Shown: positions 1 through 6,160 of the stretch, in pieces
Layout of the letters: each line of letters begins with the position of its first letter
Numbering within the stretch: the first letter of the stretch is position 1
Assembly (NCBI GenBank): GCA_041689775.1
Contig: JBDNFP010000488.1
Span: 1 to 6,301 of the forward strand
DNA: 6,301 nucleotides
Source of the DNA: JBDNFP01 sp041689775
GTDB taxonomy: Bacteria > Bacteroidota > Bacteroidia > Cytophagales > Spirosomataceae
Reading direction: 5' to 3'
The notes under the pieces: generated by a model
Seen by the model: only the letters and a program-made list of their open reading frames with translations
What the model was told of the DNA's origin: nothing
The model's database searches: none
Position numbers and translations under genes: made by a program

Positions 1-1535
1 GTATGCTTTCCTTCATTCACGGTCACCTCCCCGTTGACCAAGACATACTTAAACCCAATCGAATAGGCATGCGGGTTCACAAACTCAGCGGCATCAGAGA
101 CCGTAGCCTCGTCAAACACCACCACGTCAGCGGCCATGCCGGGCAATAACAAGCCGCGGTCGCGGAGGTTAAATTTCTGGGCGGGTAGTGAAGTCATCCG
201 GCGAATGGCTTCTTCCAAACGAATTACCTTCTGCTCCCGAACGTAGCGGCCAAGTACTCGGGCATTTGTACCGTAGGCTCTTGGGTGAGGCATCCCGGCA
301 CCGAAGCGCGTGATGCCCGCATCGGAGGCAATCATATTAAACGGATACTGCATAATACGTACCAGGTCTTTTTCGTCCATGCTGAAATATACCATCTGCG
401 TACGGTTCACAGCCTCTACCATTTCCAGAATCGTCTCGGCCTCCTCCATCGGCTTGGCCTTCCGGCCTTTCAATACGTTAATCTGACTGATGGTTTTGCC
501 GTCAAAAGTACTATCCGGGGCATAGCGAGCTACGAACGCGTAGTCGTAGTTTTTAAGTTTTTTCTTTTTAAGCGAAGCCACCATCTCCTTCTTAATGTTC
601 AGGCGCATGGTCACATTGCTCAGCCGCGCGTTCAGTGAATCCCGTCCGCCGCTGAATGCCCAGCTAGGTACCGTGGTATCGAGCGTAGTACTACTAGCTA
701 TGTAGGGATATTGATCAATCGTTACGTCCAGCCCCTCACGGCGGGCCTCCTCTACCAACTCGATGGTCTCGACCGAACGTCCCCAATTGGGCTTGTAGGT
801 AACTTTGAAATGAGAGATTTCAACGGGCATTCTGGCCTCACGACCGATCGAGATCGCTTCCTTAACCGCCTTGTCTACGTTGTCGCCTTCGTTGCGAATG
901 TGCGACGCATACACCCCACCATGACGAGCCGCTGCCTTCGACAATGCTAGCACTTCGGGAGTTTTGGAGTAGGTACCCGGCACGTAGATCAGCCCGGTAG
1001 AGATACCCACGGCACCTTTCTGCATCGCTTTTTCTACCAGCGCCTCCATCTGCGCTAGTTCGGTGGGTGTTGGGTCGCGCTGGACTTCTCCCATCACGGC
1101 CCGACGAACGGTATTGTGCCCAATCAACGAGGCTATGTTAATGGAGGTTTTCAGCGAATCCATTTGGGAAAAATATCGCCCTATATCCAGGTTAGAACTA
1201 CCGCAGTTGCCCGTTACTACCGAAGTTACTCCATCATAAATAAAATTATTGGCCGTTGGGGTAGCTACCTCGGCGCCTTCAATGTGAGCATGGACATCAA
1301 TAAAGCCAGGTGCTACCACCAATCCTTTAGCGTCAATAATGCGCTTTGCACTTACTTGCGTCAGTGAGCCAATCGCTATTATTTTACCGTCTTTGATCCC
1401 CACATCACCATAGTACCAGGAGTTGCCGGTACCATCGATGACCCGGCCGTTTGTAATGAGCACATCCAGCGATTGAGCATAGAGCGGAAACGAAAAAACA
1501 GTGTAGGCTAAAATGAGGTAAAGGATAGCACGCAT
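1..1535 (-). CDS. Secreted N-acyl-D-amino-acid deacylase (D-aminoacylase), C-terminus cut by window edge
   Basis: Amidohydrolase-fold enzyme expected to hydrolyse N-acyl-D-amino acids to a D-amino acid plus a carboxylic acid. I translated 511 uninterrupted residues from ATG at 1535; only a short C-terminal tail is missing at the left edge. Residues 1-20 form a Sec signal peptide with likely cleavage at LYA|QS, implying a periplasmic enzyme. A beta-sandwich start (VLITNGRVIDGTG, ~25-37) is followed by the metal motif GFIDVHAH (H82, H84), TGNCG with C111, SHIRNE with H212, SHFK with H242, and ASDAG with D405. Zinc-site residues of characterised D-aminoacylases, as I recall them, are His-x-His, a Cys, two His 30 residues apart and a late Asp; all are present, with the 30-residue spacing kept. 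A C-terminal LPGMAADVVVFD strand (464-475) is typical of amidohydrolases. Acyl and amino-acid specificity (neutral, Asp or Glu) cannot be read from this. Transcribed divergently from the lipoprotein gene at 1814. Confidence 0.9.
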   Translation of the reverse strand, partial: MRAILYLILAYTVFSFPLYAQSLDVLITNGRVIDGTGNSWYYGDVGIKDGKIIAIGSLTQVSAKRIIDAKGLVVAPGFIDVHAHIEGAEVATPTANNFIYDGVTSVVTGNCGSSNLDIGRYFSQMDSLKTSINIASLIGHNTVRRAVMGEVQRDPTPTELAQMEALVEKAMQKGAVGISTGLIYVPGTYSKTPEVLALSKAAARHGGVYASHIRNEGDNVDKAVKEAISIGREARMPVEISHFKVTYKPNWGRSVETIELVEEARREGLDVTIDQYPYIASSTTLDTTVPSWAFSGGRDSLNARLSNVTMRLNIKKEMVASLKKKKLKNYDYAFVARYAPDSTFDGKTISQINVLKGRKAKPMEEAETILEMVEAVNRTQMVYFSMDEKDLVRIMQYPFNMIASDAGITRFGAGMPHPRAYGTNARVLGRYVREQKVIRLEEAIRRMTSLPAQKFNLRDRGLLLPGMAADVVVFDEATVSDAAEFVNPHAYSIGFKYVLVNGEVTVNEGKH

Positions 1536-1813
1536 ATTCAGTAGCAAGTTAGATCAGGGGTAGTTAGCAGGCATTAATACTTTAACCAAAAAGTAGCTCA
1601 GATTCTTCAATAATCAAAACAGTATTTTGAACTCTCTTTGATAAATCGAGTTCTCTGTCCCTATTGCTAGTAGCCAAAAACGTACCGAATATACTGGTTA
1701 GAAAAACTTACTTACCTACTTTGAATAGTGTTTGGTAAAGGGAATCAATTACTACCTCTACCAGACTACTTTAATTTGTTGCTTCATTTTTTACATTAAA
1801 AATTTAACACCCA
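1536..1813. other. Divergent intergenic region between deacylase and lipoprotein genes
   Basis: 278 bases without a credible gene. It holds the start regions of both flanking genes. Neither start has a Shine-Dalgarno motif; the plus-strand start at 1814 follows an A/T-rich run (TTAAAAATTTAACACCCA), as is usual in Bacteroidota. For the plus-strand gene the only promoter-like signal is TTAATTTG at 1771-1778, 35 bases before the ATG and one mismatch from TAnnTTTG, with no TTTG at the right distance upstream, so it is weak. A dyad GAACTC-N13-GAGTTC lies at 1629-1653, just upstream of the deacylase promoter candidate. No RNA gene or terminator was recognised. Confidence 0.7.
1587..1618 (-). promoter_or_regulatory. 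Candidate Bacteroidota sigma-ABfr-type promoter for the deacylase
   Basis: On the minus strand, TTTG (1618-1615) is followed by 19 bases and then TACTTTTTG (1595-1587). This resembles the Bacteroidota primary promoter consensus TTTG / N19-21 / TAnnTTTG, except that three rather than two bases separate TA from TTTG. The -7 element ends about 52 bases before the deacylase ATG. Such motifs arise by chance in A/T-rich DNA, so confidence is modest. Confidence 0.35.
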
Positions 1814-2692
1814 ATGACAACGAAACCATTTATTTTACTGGCCTCGCTGGCCCTATTTACCGCCTGCTCGTCTTCCGACAAGGAAAGTACTGATGATAGC
1901 AGTATGGACTCTACGGCAGTAGCCAAAAGTTCGCTGGAACAGGTATGGAGCACCGACACTACCTTACAAGTACCCGAATCGGTCCTATTTGATGGTGCCA
2001 ATAATGTACTTTACGTATCACTAATTGACGGAACACCCGACGGAAAGGATGGCAAAGGGGGTATTGCTAAGGTAAGTACCGACGGCTCTATCATTGATGC
2101 CAACTGGGTTACCGGCCTTAGCGCTCCCAAAGGTATGGGTATGGCCGGTGATCAGCTTTACGTTACCGATTTAACCGATCTGGTGCAGATTGATATTCCA
2201 TCGGGTAAAATCGTCAAAAAGACAGCCGTTGAAGGCTCTGTTTTTCTTAATGATGTAAGCGTAGGGAAAGACGGAAGCGTATATTTCAGCGATATGCGTA
2301 CCGGGAAAATTCACTTGCTGAAAGACGGACAGGTATCTACTTATCAGGAAGGCATTACTAAGCCAAACGGAGTTCTGGTAGTTAGCGACGGACTACTGTT
2401 TACCGAAAGTGGTAAACTGCAAAAACTAGATGCTCAGAAAAACAAAACTACCCTAGCCGAAGGAATGGATGGTAGTACGGATGGTATTGAAGAAGTTGCA
2501 CCCGGGGAATACCTGGTTTCATGCTGGGCTGGTGAAGTATACCACGTGATGCCCGATGGCACTACCACCAAGCTACTCGATACCAAAGAGAGTAAAACTA
2601 ACTCAGCCGATATTGGCTACGATGCTAGTAAGAAAATAGTGTATGTACCAACGTTCTTCAAGAAGAGCGTGGTGGCGTATCAGTTAAAATAG
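1814..2692 (+). CDS. SMP-30/gluconolactonase-like beta-propeller lipoprotein
   Basis: 292-residue predicted lipoprotein. Residues 1-17 are a hydrophobic signal ending in a lipobox (LFTAC), so C18 would be lipidated. A Ser/Asp/Glu-rich linker follows (~19-33). The acidic residues just after the Cys recall the surface-export signal of Bacteroidota lipoproteins, so the protein may face outward. The rest is a six-bladed propeller of the SMP-30/gluconolactonase (SGL/NHL-like) superfamily, with blade motifs such as LYVSLIDG, LYVTDL, VYFSD and LLFTESG. Residues at the SMP-30 metal-site positions appear conserved: E55 (PESVLFD), N146 (FLNDV), N185 (KPNGV) and D223 (STDGIEEV). These support a divalent-metal lactonase or related hydrolase, but the substrate is unknown and non-enzymatic members of this superfamily exist. 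The gene faces the GMC oxidoreductase tail to tail and shares its terminator. A sugar-lactone substrate made by that dehydrogenase is an attractive inference, not shown. Confidence 0.85.
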   Translation: MTTKPFILLASLALFTACSSSDKESTDDSSMDSTAVAKSSLEQVWSTDTTLQVPESVLFDGANNVLYVSLIDGTPDGKDGKGGIAKVSTDGSIIDANWVTGLSAPKGMGMAGDQLYVTDLTDLVQIDIPSGKIVKKTAVEGSVFLNDVSVGKDGSVYFSDMRTGKIHLLKDGQVSTYQEGITKPNGVLVVSDGLLFTESGKLQKLDAQKNKTTLAEGMDGSTDGIEEVAPGEYLVSCWAGEVYHVMPDGTTTKLLDTKESKTNSADIGYDASKKIVYVPTFFKKSVVAYQLK

Positions 2693-2705
2693 GCTTTCGG
2701 CTTTC
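2692..2705 (+). repeat. Exact tandem 7-bp duplication GGCTTTC x2
   Basis: GGCTTTC occurs twice back to back; the first copy starts on the last base of the lipoprotein stop codon. It may be chance, but similar 7-8 bp period repeats occur at 2802-2822 and 4543-4580. Confidence 0.5.
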
Positions 2706-2756
2706 AAAAAAATCGTTAACCGAGAAGTAAGTTCCTCACTTATCATCAATCATTAC

Positions 2757-2793
2757 AAAAAAAGGCACCTTCGTTGATTCGAGGGTGCCTTTT
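2757..2793. terminator. Bidirectional intrinsic terminator between convergent genes
   Basis: A 10-bp stem (2764-2773 with 2780-2789, one G-U pair as plus-strand RNA) encloses a 6-base loop. It is preceded by seven A (2757-2763) and followed by four T (2790-2793). Read on the minus strand the A tract becomes a U7 tail, giving a strong terminator for the GMC oxidoreductase, whose stop is at 2824-2822. On the plus strand the U4 tail would end the lipoprotein transcript. The placement between two convergent stop codons supports a shared role. Confidence 0.85.
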
Positions 2794-2801
2794 CAAAAGT
2801 T

Positions 2802-2822
2802 AGCCGACGGCCGATAACCGAC
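2802..2822. repeat. Three imperfect 7-bp tandem units (RRCCGAY)
   Basis: The plus strand reads AGCCGAC, GGCCGAT, AACCGAC without gaps, all fitting RRCCGAY. The array ends on the last base of the oxidoreductase stop codon. It lies between the terminator hairpin and that stop, so it would be transcribed in the 3' untranslated region. Confidence 0.55.
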
Positions 2823-4537
2823 TAAATGTTCTTCTTCTTCAACTCCTTCACGGCGAAGTCGGCCGCGCGGGCGGTTAGGGCCATGTAGGTGAGCGAAGGA
2901 TTCACGCAGGAGGCAGAAGTCATACTGGCTCCGTCAGTCATGAATACGTTAGGTACAGCGTGTACCTGATTATTACCATTCAATACCGACGTCTTTGGAT
3001 CACGACCCATACGGGCGGTACCCATTTCGTGAATCGCCATACCGAGGTAGGAGCCGCGGTCGTAGCTCTTTACGTTTTTCAGCCCTGAGCTTTCTAACAT
3101 TTCAACGGCATCATTGGCCATATCAACGCGCATCTTCTTCTCGTTTTCCTTCAATTCGGCATCAAACACGGCCAAAGGCATACCCCACTTATCCTTTTCG
3201 GTAGCGTGTAGGTACATACGGTTCTCGTAGTAAGGCAAAGTTTCGCCAAAGGCCCCAATGCCCATTTGCCAGTTGCCCGGCTCGGTCATTTCATCTTTGA
3301 AGTCGGCCCCAAAGCTAAGCTCCGCAATACCCCGCTTCCAGTCTTCCCGGCTACCGCGTCCCTGATACCCAAAGCCACGGAGGTAGTCGCGCTTATCGTT
3401 ACCGATATTGCGGTAACGTGGTATGTAAATACCGTTGGCCCGACGACCGGAGTAGTACTTATCCAAATCACCTTCCCACTCGCCGGCTGCTCCGGTACGG
3501 AAGTGATGGTCCATGAGGTTATGCCCCAGTTGCTCCGAATCATTACCCATTCCGTTAGGGAAACGGTTGGACTTAGAGTTGAGCATAATGGACGTTGAAC
3601 CCAACGTACTACCGTTCACAAAGATGATCTTGGCATTGTAAATACGCTCTTCCAGCGTCACGGCGTCTACTACGCGTACGCCGGTAGCCCGCTGCTTGTT
3701 CTCGTCGTAAATAAGGTTGGTCACCATGGAGTCCGGACGTAGCGTCAATAGACCCGTTTTGGCGGCCGGGGGTAAAGTACACGATTGCGTACTGAAATAC
3801 GCGCCGTAGGGACAGCCCAACGAGCACTTATTGCGGTATTGGCACGGGGCGCGACCCGAGCCGAGCTGCTCTTTGCGAGCCTCGGAGAGGTTCGCTACGC
3901 GGCCAATCGTCATGTTCCGGCCGGGGAAGTTTTTCTCGATCCGCTTGCGGACTTCCTTCTCCACGCAAAACATATCCATCGGAGGCAAAAAATCACTATC
4001 AGGCAGCTGGGGCAATCCTAGCTTTTCGCCCGAAATACCAGCGATTTTTTCTACATAAGAGTACCACGGAGCGACGTCCTTGTAGCGAATCGGCCAGTCA
4101 ACGGCAATTCCTTCTTTCAAGTTAGCTTCGAAGTCAATGTCCGACAATCGGTAGCTCTGCCGTCCCCACATAATCGACTTCCCCCCCACGATATTAGGCC
4201 GGTACCAGTCAAAACGCTTTTCCTCTTTGTAAAGAGAATCCGTATCTTTCATCCAGAACTTCTCGGTCATTTCGTTGTAGGGGTAGTCGCGCGAGAGCTT
4301 GGGATGGGTTTCTTTTTGATCTTCGGTAAGCTTACCGTTGTATTTCAGCTCCCAGGGAGCTTTGGTGGCAGTATCATAACCCGTTACGTGTTCAAGTTGC
4401 TTGCCACGTTCGAGCATGATTACTTTCAGACCTTTTTCGGTCAGTTCTTTGGCGGCCCAGCCACCAGATATACCCGAGCCAATCACGATGGCATCGTAGG
4501 TCATATCTTTTTGGGCATCTATATTTAAATAGGACAT
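2822..4537 (-). CDS. GMC-family FAD oxidoreductase, gluconate/sugar dehydrogenase large-subunit type, with Cys cluster
   Basis: 571 residues, full length for the family, probably oxidising a sugar, sugar acid or glycoside with electrons passed to a respiratory acceptor. The N-terminus has the FAD dinucleotide fold: GSGISGG (G20-G26) and the strand end MLERG (E43). GGKSIMWG (118-125) is the usual FAD-contact loop. The catalytic pair is H503 (AIHEMGTARMG) and N546 (CVNPSLT), and the second FAD-binding segment includes MTDGA (533-537). C232, C238 and C242 form C-x5-C-x3-C, the spacing I recall for the 3Fe-4S ligands of bacterial FAD-glucose dehydrogenase. The protein has no signal peptide; export probably depends on the Tat-bearing subunit encoded 104 bases upstream. 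The start at 4537 is preceded by an A run (AACAAAAA); M12 is an alternative, but the upstream start leaves a normal pre-FAD segment. Substrate is unresolved: gluconate 2-dehydrogenase, glucose dehydrogenase and glucoside 3-dehydrogenase are all possible. Confidence 0.92.
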   Translation of the reverse strand: MSYLNIDAQKDMTYDAIVIGSGISGGWAAKELTEKGLKVIMLERGKQLEHVTGYDTATKAPWELKYNGKLTEDQKETHPKLSRDYPYNEMTEKFWMKDTDSLYKEEKRFDWYRPNIVGGKSIMWGRQSYRLSDIDFEANLKEGIAVDWPIRYKDVAPWYSYVEKIAGISGEKLGLPQLPDSDFLPPMDMFCVEKEVRKRIEKNFPGRNMTIGRVANLSEARKEQLGSGRAPCQYRNKCSLGCPYGAYFSTQSCTLPPAAKTGLLTLRPDSMVTNLIYDENKQRATGVRVVDAVTLEERIYNAKIIFVNGSTLGSTSIMLNSKSNRFPNGMGNDSEQLGHNLMDHHFRTGAAGEWEGDLDKYYSGRRANGIYIPRYRNIGNDKRDYLRGFGYQGRGSREDWKRGIAELSFGADFKDEMTEPGNWQMGIGAFGETLPYYENRMYLHATEKDKWGMPLAVFDAELKENEKKMRVDMANDAVEMLESSGLKNVKSYDRGSYLGMAIHEMGTARMGRDPKTSVLNGNNQVHAVPNVFMTDGASMTSASCVNPSLTYMALTARAADFAVKELKKKNI

Positions 4538-4542
4538 TTTTT

Positions 4543-4580
4543 GTTAGGCTGTTAGCAGTTAGGTGGTTATCAATTAGGTC
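4543..4580. repeat. Imperfect GTTAG-based tandem repeat (15-bp period, alternating 8/7)
   Basis: Units GTTAGGCT, GTTAGCA, GTTAGGTG, GTTATCA and ATTAGGTC run without gaps, giving about 2.5 copies of a 15-bp unit; the first two full copies match at 12 of 15 positions. The tract begins 5 bases before the oxidoreductase start codon (on its 5' side), in the 104-base spacer between the two subunit genes. Confidence 0.6.
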
Positions 4581-4641
4581 TTTAAGACTTTGGGAAATAG
4601 CTGTCAGGTACAATGAAAGATCTGAATAGAAAACACATAAC

Positions 4642-5172
4642 CTATAAAGCCCAGGCTTTCTGACCTTTCTGGTAGGGGATGCAAGCTTCCAGGCGGCCCG
4701 GCACTTCCACGTATTCGAGGGCCTGAGAGGCGCCAACTTCGGAGGTAAAGTAGCCCGTTACGGCCAGCTCCTTCATGCTACGGAAAAATGCCTGATCCGT
4801 TGTGGTCAGCTTTTTAACCATCTCAATTTTCTGATCATTGCTGAGGGCTACAAATCCTTTGTCGAATGCCGACTTACTGTCGCTATCAAACCTAGCTAGT
4901 CCGGCGTAGAATTTCTGCTGATCTTCCATCGGATAGCAGTCGCGCATTACACGTACGATGAACTTCTCGGCTCCGGCGGCTTTCGCTCCGGGCGTTGAGG
5001 TAGTAGGGATAATCACATCAGCTATCTCGGCGAGCAGGGCTTCCTGCTGGGCGGTAACCTGTACGCTCTCGCCTAGGTTGGTTTTTTGGCCAAGAATCCC
5101 CGCCATAGCCGGGGCCGATAACGCCCCTCCCATTAGCAAACTGATTCTTTGAACGGCTTCTCTTCTATTCAT
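4642..5172 (-). CDS. Gluconate 2-dehydrogenase subunit 3-like protein, Tat-exported (hitch-hiker small subunit)
   Basis: 176 residues, matching the gluconate 2-dehydrogenase subunit 3 family in length and motifs. The N-terminus is a twin-arginine signal: NRREAVQR (2-9), then a hydrophobic stretch (ISLLMGGALSAPAMAGIL). Family segments are LAEIADVIIPTTSTPGAKAAG (47-67) and the C-terminal block with GYFTSE (140-145), ALEYVEVPG (151-159) and ACIPY (163-167). In characterised FAD sugar dehydrogenases this small subunit binds the GMC subunit in the cytoplasm and carries it through the Tat system. The gene precedes the GMC gene on the same strand with a 104-base gap, consistent with one transcript. 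The start at 5172 puts the RR motif at the expected place, and no extension is needed. The family assignment is firm; the physiological substrate is not. A cytochrome c subunit, present in some three-part versions, is not seen here. Confidence 0.9.
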   Translation of the reverse strand: MNRREAVQRISLLMGGALSAPAMAGILGQKTNLGESVQVTAQQEALLAEIADVIIPTTSTPGAKAAGAEKFIVRVMRDCYPMEDQQKFYAGLARFDSDSKSAFDKGFVALSNDQKIEMVKKLTTTDQAFFRSMKELAVTGYFTSEVGASQALEYVEVPGRLEACIPYQKGQKAWAL

Positions 5173-5210
5173 TTCGTTGTTGGGTTTATATAGTACTAAG
5201 CACTAAAATA

Positions 5211-5242
5211 CAAATTAGTTCTTCTTTACTCTCGCTCACAAA
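5211..5242 (-). promoter_or_regulatory. Candidate promoter for the subunit 3 / GMC oxidoreductase unit
   Basis: On the minus strand TTTG (5242-5239, end of a T7 tract) is followed by 20 bases and CTAATTTG (5218-5211). This is close to the Bacteroidota TTTG / N19-21 / TAnnTTTG pattern, one base short between TA and TTTG. It ends 38 bases before the subunit 3 ATG. A plausible but unproven promoter. Confidence 0.38.
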
Positions 5243-5271
5243 AAAATCCATGCTTACTGGGTGACGAGTAA
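5240..5271 (-). terminator. Weak possible terminator after the T9SS gene remnant
   Basis: On the minus strand, downstream of the stop at 5301, TTACT (5271-5267) can pair with AGTAA (5258-5254), followed 8 bases later by a T7 tract (5246-5240). The stem is only 5 bp and the U tract is displaced, and the same T tract overlaps the candidate promoter, so this is a weak call. Confidence 0.2.
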
Positions 5272-5300
5272 ACAGGGAAACGAGCCGAAGTGCAGAAAAA

Positions 5301-6160
5301 TTATTCCAGGATAATCCTTTTGGATTCAACCTTAGCTTCTTTTTCTTTGGTAATATGTAGTATGTACGTCCCTTTGGGAAGTTTTTTTACGTCAAATGTT
5401 ATTTTGCGGCTTTCTTTCGCCTGTTGTTTTGTGCTTTCTTTTCTTAGATCAATAGTTCTTACTGGATCATTACCTCCGTAATCCGATTCTGAAAACAAAT
5501 TAATTTGTTCGGGTAATCCATCGCTCTCCACTTCTCCTTCAAACAAGATGGTTATTTCTTCACTCGCTGGATTTGGAGAAACAGCATACGCATAATAGCC
5601 GCAGGAGTTAGCACTAAATACATAATAACGATCAATACTTCCGCATGTATTAAAGGGAGTGTATTGTACTACAAATGTTCCCTGATAACTCCCAGAATAT
5701 ACAGTGGCACCATTTAGAGAAGAAGAATAAATAGAGGCTCCACTAGAATTAGAGCTGAGAGACCAAGAAGCACTCGTTACCCCACCCACTTCTCCTAACA
5801 TACTATATTGATCATTTAAACATACATCATACGGAACGTAAGGGGTAATGGTGTTTCCGTATACTCTCATAACCGAGACTGAGGGTGGACCCGCCCAAAC
5901 GGACTTCGTAGCACTCAAAGTACCGCACCCATTGGCAGTTGTTACGTTTGCTGTTGCATAAGATGCCTGACTGTTTGAGTTTGCCGTTATTTGAACACTA
6001 TTCGAACTACTACTACCAGAAAGATTGGTAGACCAACTTATCTGTTCACCAGATTGGTTACCAGAAAGAGTATATGTTTTTGTTTGACCTTGGCAGATTA
6101 TTCCATCGCCTGTAACTAATAAATTAGGAGTGTTGCGAACGATGTTGATATAAACCGTTT
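5301..6160 (-). pseudogene. 3' remnant of a T9SS-secreted Ig-like repeat protein, interrupted by an IS1-family element
   Basis: The frame is open from the element's edge to the stop at 5303-5301, giving 285 residues with no ATG near the 5' end, so the true N-terminus must lie beyond the insertion. Residues ~11-92 and ~93-188 look like two related Ig/PKD-like modules, each with a Cys near the start (C22, C113) and a Cys-Gly near the end (NGCG 76-79, NTCG 170-173), rich in Ser, Thr, Asn and Tyr. The last ~95 residues are a type A T9SS C-terminal sorting domain: YAVSPNPASEEITI (191-204), LPKGTYILHI (260-269) and terminal KRIILE. Such domains direct passage through the outer membrane and cell-surface attachment or release. 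Function of the original protein is unknown; long adhesin-like or enzyme-bearing proteins share this architecture. The stretch looks A/T-richer than the oxidoreductase genes. An internal start (e.g. TTG at 5918) could in principle give a fragment, but without a signal peptide it would not be exported. Confidence 0.8.
6152..6160. repeat. Candidate 9-bp target-site duplication (AAACCGTTT)
   Basis: The nine bases abutting the inferred element end are AAACCGTTT, a near-perfect palindrome. IS1-family elements usually duplicate 8-9 bp. The partner copy would lie outside the window, so this is only a prediction. Confidence 0.35.

Noticed and set aside
285..1367. Several plus-strand open frames (285-638, 711-950, 1116-1367)
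   Set aside because: They lie antisense inside the D-aminoacylase, whose motifs are clear throughout; their translations show no recognisable domain.
2995..4528. Plus- and minus-strand short frames inside the oxidoreductase gene
   Set aside because: Shadows of the GMC coding sequence; low-complexity, Arg-rich or odd translations with no start context.
4578..4588. Palindrome GTCTT-T-AAGAC in the spacer between the two subunit genes
   Set aside because: Five-base arms with a one-base centre cannot form a useful RNA hairpin, and there is no T tract; likely chance.
4392..4736. Minus-strand 114-residue frame bridging subunit 3 and GMC genes
   Set aside because: Overlaps both genes in another frame; its end only mirrors shifted versions of the two real proteins, so it is not evidence of a third gene or a frameshift.
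5301..5918. Treating the 205-residue frame starting at TTG 5918 as a complete gene
   Set aside because: The frame continues upstream for 80 more meaningful residues to the IS edge and has no signal peptide at the TTG, which a T9SS cargo needs.
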